From positions 1 to 19,589 of the forward strand of contig DAOWKX010000161.1 in NCBI GenBank assembly GCA_030639705.1: a stretch of DNA of 19,589 nt, written 5' to 3'. The notes under the pieces were generated by a model that ran no database searches, was not told the DNA's origin, and worked only from the letters and a program-made list of their open reading frames with translations. Shown piece by piece: positions 1-5,091 of this stretch. Made by a program: the position numbers and the translations under genes. The DNA comes from Candidatus Aminicenantota bacterium. Its GTDB lineage: Bacteria > Acidobacteriota > Aminicenantia > UBA2199. The stretch's first letter is position 1, and each line of letters begins with the position of its first letter.

Positions 1-1103
1 ATGCCCACCTGTGGGCCAACAATTATGACCGGAATTTAGAGGGTGTTTTTGAGGTGCAGGATGAGGTCTCAAAAGCCATAGCCAAAGCCCTGGAGGTAAC
101 CCTGACCCCGGAAACCATTAAAACATTTAAAGCAGGCCAAACCCGGAACCTGGAAGCCTACGAGAATTATCTTAAAGGGATTCACATTTTTAACAACAAA
201 TACCTGCATACTTTAAACGAAGAGGATTATTCCACAGCGGTCCGGATGCTGGAGACGGCATTGGAAATTGATCCCGCTTATATTGACGCCTATTCCGGCC
301 TGGTCTGGATTTATATCAACCACTCTCGTTTCAGAGGAACCGAGTCGGATTTTAATATGGCAATAAAGCTATCTGAAAAATTAAGAAAATTGGCGCCTGA
401 ATCGGCCGCAGGGTATAGCAGTATGGCCGCAGTCTATATATTTAAAAAACAATATGACCAGGCTTATGATTATTCAAAAATAGCCATTGCCAGAGCCCCC
501 AATTCAGCCCGGCTTAACTATGCAATTGGTTTTTTCTATTATAAAGTGGGATTATACAGCCGGGCCATCAAATACTGTGCCCGGGCCATGGAGCTTGATC
601 CCCTGCTCCTGCACCCCTATCTGACCACCATCAGATCTCTGATATCCGGTGGCGATTATAAAAAAGCAGAGTATTATTTAAAAAAAGCAATTGAAATTTA
701 TCCGGATCAGGCCCGACTAATTCTTTTGTTCTGCCAGCTCTACCTCAGGATAAAAAAATACAGTCAGGTCCAAGAGTGGATAACCAGAATGGAGAAAGTG
801 AATCCCGAATCCGGATATATTAAAAGGTGGAAAATGATACTGTACGCAGCCAAGGGAGAGAGAAAAAAAGCCCTGGCCCTGCAATATCAATCCAGTGAAG
901 GTTTTGCCCTGCTGGATTTAAAGGAAGAGGCACTGTCCATCATTCAAGAAAATCAAAATAAAAATAAACACTACTATGGCTATCTCTATTTAATCAACAA
1001 TCCCCACTATGACAATTTAAGAGATGATCCCCGGTTTCAAGAAATTGTAAAAAAAGCCAGGGAAATATATGAAACGAGACTAATCAAGTACGGTGATTTG
1101 TAA
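1..1103 (+). CDS. TolB-like/TPR protein, C-terminal part (5' end outside window)
   Basis: The reading frame is open from the first bases, with codons beginning at position 3, so the gene starts before the window. The GTG at 54 only looks like a start. The residues before it (AHLWANNYDR...) continue into the following sequence and match the end of the TolB/FlgO-like domain of the kinase at 11206-13818, which reads THIWADTYDR at the same place. After this comes a series of TPR-type helical pairs, with signatures such as ALEIDPAYIDAYSGL and AMELDPLLLHPY. The end (NPHYDNLRDDPRFQEIV) is typical of kinase-TolB-TPR proteins. TPRs bind other proteins. The missing N-terminus is probably either a PknB-type kinase or a DNA-binding domain plus a membrane segment, but this cannot be seen. 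The gene converges on the STAS gene with 8 bp between the two stop codons. Confidence 0.85.
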   Translation, partial: AHLWANNYDRNLEGVFEVQDEVSKAIAKALEVTLTPETIKTFKAGQTRNLEAYENYLKGIHIFNNKYLHTLNEEDYSTAVRMLETALEIDPAYIDAYSGLVWIYINHSRFRGTESDFNMAIKLSEKLRKLAPESAAGYSSMAAVYIFKKQYDQAYDYSKIAIARAPNSARLNYAIGFFYYKVGLYSRAIKYCARAMELDPLLLHPYLTTIRSLISGGDYKKAEYYLKKAIEIYPDQARLILLFCQLYLRIKKYSQVQEWITRMEKVNPESGYIKRWKMILYAAKGERKKALALQYQSSEGFALLDLKEEALSIIQENQNKNKHYYGYLYLINNPHYDNLRDDPRFQEIVKKAREIYETRLIKYGDL

Positions 1104-1111
1104 CTAATAAT

Positions 1112-1447
1112 TTATTTAAATACCTTTAATGCTTCTTCTCTGGTTTTGTAGATGGGGAGTACTTTTTCAAAACCGCAGATTTTGAATACTTCATGAATAT
1201 GGGCTTTTAGAGAACATAAAATCATCTTCCCTTTTTTATCCTGAAGGGTCTTGGCGGTATAGAGCAGTACCCCCAGACCCGGGCTGCTGATATAATCAAG
1301 TTCAGAGAGATCAAAAAGAAGATGATATTCTCCTTTATTAATATGGGATAAAATGGTTTCTTTAAGGCGGGGTGAGGTGAACATTTCCACTCTTCCGGAC
1401 ACTGATATTACCAGCACTGATCCGACTTTTTCTTCACTTATCTGCAT
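1112..1447 (-). CDS. STAS-domain anti-sigma factor antagonist
   Basis: This 111-residue protein is a single STAS domain of the SpoIIAA/RsbV type. In partner switching the unphosphorylated antagonist captures the HATPase anti-sigma/kinase and so frees its target. The core LLFDLSELDYISSPGLGVLL matches the family around the phosphorylation loop. The usual D-S-[ST]-G-L-G reads S54-S55-P56-G57-L58-G59: a serine pair remains, but the residue just before the glycine is proline. Phosphorylation, if it occurs, would be on Ser54 or Ser55. It lies 21 bp downstream of the HATPase gene on the same strand, so the two form a kinase-antagonist operon. A G-rich ribosome site (GGGGG, about 5 nt before ATG) fixes the start. 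The fold is confident; the partner is inferred from adjacency. Confidence 0.87.
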   Translation of the reverse strand: MQISEEKVGSVLVISVSGRVEMFTSPRLKETILSHINKGEYHLLFDLSELDYISSPGLGVLLYTAKTLQDKKGKMILCSLKAHIHEVFKICGFEKVLPIYKTREEALKVFK

Positions 1448-1468
1448 ATTACCCCCTTTTTTATTTTT

Positions 1469-1885
1469 TCATTTCACATTTTTTTTAATGGTTAAAATAT
1501 TCTTATTGTTCTTTCTTTGATATGAAAGATGATCCATTTGAGATCGTACCAGATGAATCCCCAGACCACCGACTTGCCTATCCTGAAGTGGGGTGGTTAT
1601 TTCAGGGCCTGCCCTGGTTAAAGGATTGAACGATATGCCATCATCTTCAATGGAAATAGTAACCACATTGTTTTTATTTTCAAAATGAAAAACGATTTCA
1701 TGTTGCTTTTCGCCTTGATAGCCATACATGACAATATTATTGAATATTTCTTCCAGAGATAGCTGGATGGCCAGTTTGTTCCGGGTGTCAAGAGAATGAT
1801 ATTTAAAAAATTCCTTTAAAAAGCGGTTCAATTTTTTGATTTCTTCAAATCTGCTTTTCAGAGTTAAAATTTTTTTAGCTGACAT
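1469..1885 (-). CDS. Anti-sigma regulatory HATPase (RsbW/SpoIIAB-like serine kinase)
   Basis: This 138-residue protein is a stand-alone GHKL ATPase domain of the RsbW/SpoIIAB class. Members bind a sigma factor or other target and phosphorylate STAS antagonists on serine. The N box is at residues 43-56 (LSLEEIFNNIVMYGY, with E46 and N50). The G1 box is EDDGISFNP (D82, G83), and the G2 box is GGLGIHLVRSQMD (106-118). The length is normal for the family. The ATG at 1885 has no clear Shine-Dalgarno sequence, and -10-like sequences lie very close upstream, so the leader may be very short. The gene is divergent from the ECF sigma factor at 2063 and co-directional with the STAS gene after it. Its target could be a sigma factor or another output protein; RsbW-like proteins classically act on group 3 sigma factors, so an ECF target would be unusual. 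Confidence 0.88.
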   Translation of the reverse strand: MSAKKILTLKSRFEEIKKLNRFLKEFFKYHSLDTRNKLAIQLSLEEIFNNIVMYGYQGEKQHEIVFHFENKNNVVTISIEDDGISFNPLTRAGPEITTPLQDRQVGGLGIHLVRSQMDHLSYQRKNNKNILTIKKNVK

Positions 1886-1894
1886 ATAACAAAT

Positions 1895-1934
1895 ATTATG
1901 GTTTTATTATATCAAAAGCTCAACATTTATTTAA
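1895..1934 (-). promoter_or_regulatory. Possible promoter of the HATPase-STAS operon
   Basis: On the minus strand a perfect TATAAT (plus-strand 1906-1911) lies 17 bp from a weak TTAAAT (1929-1934). An alternative is TTGAGC (1918-1923), 17 bp from CATAAT (1895-1900). Either would start transcription only a few to about 15 nt before the ATG at 1885, in keeping with the missing ribosome site. Confidence 0.4.
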
Positions 1935-1943
1935 TATAAAAAC

Positions 1944-1972
1944 TTGACAATTTTTTTGCATATTATTATAGT
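1944..1972 (+). promoter_or_regulatory. Sigma70-type promoter for the ECF sigma/repeat-protein block
   Basis: A consensus -35 hexamer TTGACA (1944-1949) is followed after exactly 17 bp by TATAGT (1967-1972). This predicts transcription from about 1978-1980 and a leader of about 85 nt before the sigma gene ATG at 2063. The strength of the match suggests housekeeping expression of the sigma factor rather than autoregulation alone. Confidence 0.75.
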
Positions 1973-2062
1973 TTTTACCGTCTGGATATTTAAATGGAAA
2001 AAAAAGATGGGAAAAACATAGTTTCCGCTTCTTTTTCTAAATGATTGGCATCATAGGAAAAA

Positions 2063-2617
2063 ATGCAGGAACTGTATGAACGGTTTTATGTTTTTATCAA
2101 ATCATCGTTCGGTGAACAAGAAAAAGCTAAATTATTCAAGTTCATATGGCATCATTACCATCAAAAAATTGGATTTTATATCTCTAATCTAGTCCCCTTT
2201 AATCATCCTTCGTTTGATGATATTTTCCAGGAAGTCATGATCAAGATTTTTAATAATCTGAATACCTTTAATCCCTTACATTCATTTAAGGCCTGGATTT
2301 ACCAAATTACCAGAAACCATTGTATTGATTATTTGAAAAGTAAAAAAGAAAACATGTTTCATGCTGGAGATATTGAGATCGAAAGAATTCTGGATCACAG
2401 AACTCCGGAGAAGATCACCCTTGAAAAGGATCTGGTTGAAAAAATTGAAAATTTCCTGAATGTGCTGGAAGACATTGATCGGGAGATCTCATTTTTACGG
2501 TTTTATGAAAGCCTGAAGTATAAAGAAATCAGCCGGATTTTAAATATGAATGTGAATACGGTTAAATCCAGGGCCCGACTCATCAAGAAAAAAATAAAAA
2601 ATGAGTTGAATTCTTAA
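2063..2617 (+). CDS. ECF-type RNA polymerase sigma factor (without a zf-HC2 partner)
   Basis: This 184-residue sigma-70 family protein has only regions 2 and 4, as in ECF (group 4) factors. Region 2 covers about residues 20-95, with the DDIFQEVMIKIFNNL and AWIYQITRNHCIDYLK segments that bind core polymerase and melt the -10. Region 4 covers about 128-182, with the helix-turn-helix YKEISRILNMNVNTVKSRAR reading the -35. The ATG is preceded by TAGGAAAAA, an acceptable ribosome site. The next gene, 56 bp downstream or 146 bp from the later start codon, is not a zinc-finger anti-sigma factor but a single-pass membrane protein built of short repeats. That protein is the natural candidate for the regulator of this sigma factor. 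The family call is firm; the partner is inference. Confidence 0.93.
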   Translation: MQELYERFYVFIKSSFGEQEKAKLFKFIWHHYHQKIGFYISNLVPFNHPSFDDIFQEVMIKIFNNLNTFNPLHSFKAWIYQITRNHCIDYLKSKKENMFHAGDIEIERILDHRTPEKITLEKDLVEKIENFLNVLEDIDREISFLRFYESLKYKEISRILNMNVNTVKSRARLIKKKIKNELNS

Positions 2618-2752
2618 GTTTTATCTCACCATTTTTTTCATTCACTCGTCAATATAATTGAAAGGGTTGTGAAGTGAGATTGAAAAACGAATTGAAAAAG
2701 TATTATCAAGGCAAGGTGGAGGAGATTCAATATAAATTAAAAATAAGCATTA

Positions 2753-2758
2753 AGGAGG
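2753..2758 (+). promoter_or_regulatory. Ribosome binding site deciding the repeat-protein start
   Basis: AGGAGG sits 5 nt before the ATG at 2764. The same sequence and spacing occur before 5092 and before 14963, so it looks like the strong local translation signal. It supports ATG 2764 over GTG 2674, although the GTG also has a weaker site (AAAGGG, 2661-2666). Confidence 0.6.
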
Positions 2759-2763
2759 AAGAA

Positions 2764-5013
2764 ATGAGTAAATCAAGTACCAGAAAATGGTTGTTGGGAG
2801 GAGCAGTCGTTGCCATTATCTTAATTGGCTACTTTGGATTTTTCTATCCCTGGCCCCAGGAACAGGAAACCAGTGCAACCATCGGAGGTGTGGAAAAAGC
2901 CGAGCGATATCAGGCTGAACAACTGAGCGCTGAGGATGTCATTTTAAGTGATTCAGAAATTCACTCTTTGCTTCAAAATGACCGTATTCAGGCTTTGATT
3001 AAAAGCAAGGAGTTTATGGCTGCGATGGAGAATGAAGCGGTTAAAAAGGCCCTTTTTGGAGAGGCGTTACGCAGAGCCATATCTCATGAGAGCTTACGCC
3101 GTGCAATGGGAAATGATTCCTTTAAACGAGCCATGTCCGATGAGGTGTTGCGTAAGGCCATATTCAGCGACACTTTTCGTCTGGCCATTTCTCATGATGA
3201 ATTCCGTAAAGCCATTTTTCATGAACCTTTCAGACAGGTACTGGCCGATGAGGTGTTGAGAAAAGCCCTGTTCTGTGAACCGTTGAAAGCAGCACTGGGC
3301 CGCGAGGCGTTCCGGCGTGCCCTGGGAGATCATGAAGCCCTGCGAAAGGCCATTTCCAGGAATGAAACCCTGCAAAAGGCCATGGCCAAAGATGAGGCAT
3401 TGAGACGTGCCTTTGAACATGAGGTTTTATTAAAAGCCCTGGCCAGTCATTCTGTCAGAAAAGTATTGTATGAAGAACCCCTTCGTAAGGCCCTGACCCA
3501 TGATGCGCTGTTGAAGGTGCTGTCCCATGATCTGTTGAGAAAGGCGTTGTTTAGCGAGCCCTGTCGCCGGGCCATATCCGATGAGGTTCTGCGTAAAGCC
3601 ATTTTCAGTGAACCGGTTCGAAAGGCTTTATCTGAAGAGCCCCTTCGCCGGGCCATGTCCGATCGGGAAGCATTCCGGAAGGCAATTGCCCTGCATGAAA
3701 GTTTGCAGAAGGCCATGGCCAAAGACGAAACTCTACGAAAGGCATTTGAGAATGATATCTTTCTGAGGGCATTCTCCCATGAAACTCTCAGACGGGCGCT
3801 GGATAATGGTGCTTTCAGGAAAGCTTTTTTTTATGGTCCTTTCAAAGAAGCCCTGTCCAAAGAAAATTTGAGGAAGGCTTTATTCAGCGAACCCATGAAA
3901 AGAGCCATTCAGGGTGAACATTTCCGAAAAGCAATGGTAGCACCGGATACATTACGTAAGTTTATATCTGGACATGATGGATTGCAAAAAGCCATGGAAA
4001 AAGATCAGGTTTTACGTAAAGCCCTGGAGAATGAGGTGATGTTAAAGGCATTGTGCAGTAAACCCATGAGAAGGGCAATGGTTGATCAACCATTAAGGAA
4101 AGCCCTATTTGGTGAGGCTTTTCAAAAGGCATTTGCCGATGATGTTTTAAGAAAAGCATTTTTCAGCGAACCTTTAGCCAAAGCCTTTAACAGTGAAACG
4201 TTTCGACGTGCTTTAACCAATCAGGTTGCCCTGAGAAGAGCATTCTTCGGACACGAGGGCCTGATGCGTGCCATGGAACGGGATGAGACATTACGTAGAG
4301 CTTTAGGAAATGATACCTTCCTGAGGGCTCTGTCCAGCACTCCCTTTCGACGGGCACTGGAAAAAGAAACCTTGCGGAATATCCTGTTTGGAGAGCCTTT
4401 CAGAAATGCAATGGGTGACCAGGCCATGAGAAAAGCCATGTTTTCTGAACCTTTTATGAGGGCATTAAATCATGAAGCATTACGTAAAGCTTTATTGGAT
4501 CAACCCCTGAAGAAAGCTCTGCTTGGAGAGCCTTTAAGAAAAGCTTTTTCAAACAATGCATTTATGAACTCCATTGCCGATCAGGAAATACTGAGAAAAG
4601 CCATCTCCAGAGATGGAGCCTTTTCAAAAGCTATTGCCAGAGATGCCAGCTTGAAACGAGCCTTTGAAAATGAAGTCCTGCTGAAGGCATTATCCAATGA
4701 GCCCTTTAGAAATGCCATTGATAATGAGATTTTACGCAGAGCCTTTTTTAGCGAACCAATGAGAAACGCATTATCCCGTGAGGTATTGAGGAATGCATTG
4801 TTCAGTGATGCTATGAGAAAAGCCATGTCCAGAGAATCTCTCAGGAGGGCTTTTTTCAGTGAGCCCATGAGACAGGCAATGTCACGTGAACTGATGAGAA
4901 AAGCGTTGTTCAGCGAACCCTTTCTAAGGGCAATCTCCCAAGGTGAATTCCGAAAAGCCATCCGACATGAAAACTTTAAGAAAGCATTGTCCGGAGAAGC
5001 ACTGAGCAAATAA
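2764..5013 (+). CDS. Membrane-anchored protein of 74 tandem 9/10-residue LRKA repeats, family not recognised
   Basis: I do not recognise this family. From ATG 2764 it has 749 residues: a short basic N-terminus (KSSTRKW), one membrane helix (WLLGGAVVAIILIGYFGFF), a linker of about 35 residues, then repeats to the end. The repeats run unbroken from about 2959 to 5001 and are followed only by LSK. I count 74 units: 59 of nine residues and 15 of ten. The consensus is [LFM]-[RK]-[KR]-A-[LIMF]-x-[SGHD]-[ED]-x, with alanine at position 4 nearly invariant. Units ending FSEP often alternate with units such as SREV, giving an 18-residue period. The anchor is type II (N-in), so the repeats should be periplasmic. 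A GTG start at 2674 would add 30 residues of charged helix to the cytoplasmic side. The gene lies between an ECF sigma factor and a metalloprotease. A sensor, scaffold or anti-sigma role is inference. Confidence 0.85.
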   Translation: MSKSSTRKWLLGGAVVAIILIGYFGFFYPWPQEQETSATIGGVEKAERYQAEQLSAEDVILSDSEIHSLLQNDRIQALIKSKEFMAAMENEAVKKALFGEALRRAISHESLRRAMGNDSFKRAMSDEVLRKAIFSDTFRLAISHDEFRKAIFHEPFRQVLADEVLRKALFCEPLKAALGREAFRRALGDHEALRKAISRNETLQKAMAKDEALRRAFEHEVLLKALASHSVRKVLYEEPLRKALTHDALLKVLSHDLLRKALFSEPCRRAISDEVLRKAIFSEPVRKALSEEPLRRAMSDREAFRKAIALHESLQKAMAKDETLRKAFENDIFLRAFSHETLRRALDNGAFRKAFFYGPFKEALSKENLRKALFSEPMKRAIQGEHFRKAMVAPDTLRKFISGHDGLQKAMEKDQVLRKALENEVMLKALCSKPMRRAMVDQPLRKALFGEAFQKAFADDVLRKAFFSEPLAKAFNSETFRRALTNQVALRRAFFGHEGLMRAMERDETLRRALGNDTFLRALSSTPFRRALEKETLRNILFGEPFRNAMGDQAMRKAMFSEPFMRALNHEALRKALLDQPLKKALLGEPLRKAFSNNAFMNSIADQEILRKAISRDGAFSKAIARDASLKRAFENEVLLKALSNEPFRNAIDNEILRRAFFSEPMRNALSREVLRNALFSDAMRKAMSRESLRRAFFSEPMRQAMSRELMRKALFSEPFLRAISQGEFRKAIRHENFKKALSGEALSK
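2959..5001 (+). repeat. Coding tandem repeat region: 27-nt units with five longer triplets
   Basis: Seventy-four consecutive units of 27 nt (nine codons), fifteen of them 30 nt. The 30-nt units come in threes: units 14-16, 26-28, 36-38, 46-48 and 59-61, each followed by a unit starting LRxA[FL] and then one reading [LFM]L[KR]A. The spacing between triplets is 12, 10, 10 and 13 units, so the array is built from blocks of about 93-120 residues. The same residues use many different codons: LRKA is written with at least four codon combinations and FSEP with at least five. This points to an old array kept by selection on the protein rather than recent slippage. Confidence 0.88.
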
Positions 5014-5027
5014 AACGGTCAATCGAT

Positions 5028-5069
5028 ACAGTACCATTTTCTCCCCAACGGGGGAGAAAATGGTACTGT
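5028..5069 (+). terminator. Perfect 19-bp hairpin between repeat protein and protease genes
   Basis: The arms at 5028-5046 and 5051-5069 are perfect reverse complements around a four-base AACG loop. The stem base is followed only by GCTTTTC, a short T run, so termination may be partial. The right arm contains most of the GTG at 5068, and the ribosome site AGGAGG follows 11 nt later. It could be a terminator or attenuator setting the ratio of the two gene products, or an RNA-processing or mRNA-stabilising element. Confidence 0.65.
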
Positions 5070-5080
5070 GCTTTTCAAAG

Positions 5081-5086
5081 AGGAGG
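5081..5086 (+). promoter_or_regulatory. Ribosome binding site pointing to an ATT start
   Basis: AGGAGG lies 5 nt before ATT at 5092, the same spacing as at 2764 and 14963. No ATG, GTG or TTG in the protease frame lies at a usable distance downstream, and the GTG at 5068 is upstream of the site and inside a hairpin. Confidence 0.6.
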
Positions 5087-5091
5087 AGAAA

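Noticed and set aside
2653..2658. TATAAT as a separate promoter for the repeat-protein gene
   Set aside because: No -35-like hexamer lies 15-19 bp upstream, so it may be chance in AT-rich sequence.
2959..5001. Tandem DNA repeats as a possible CRISPR array
   Set aside because: Units are contiguous, divergent at DNA level, have no spacers and maintain one reading frame.
3447..5009. Long minus-strand open frames (3447-3722, 4221-4439, 4581-5009) with their own repeat patterns
   Set aside because: They mirror the plus-strand repeat gene; the regularity comes from the 27-nt periodicity, and no ribosome site or family match is seen.
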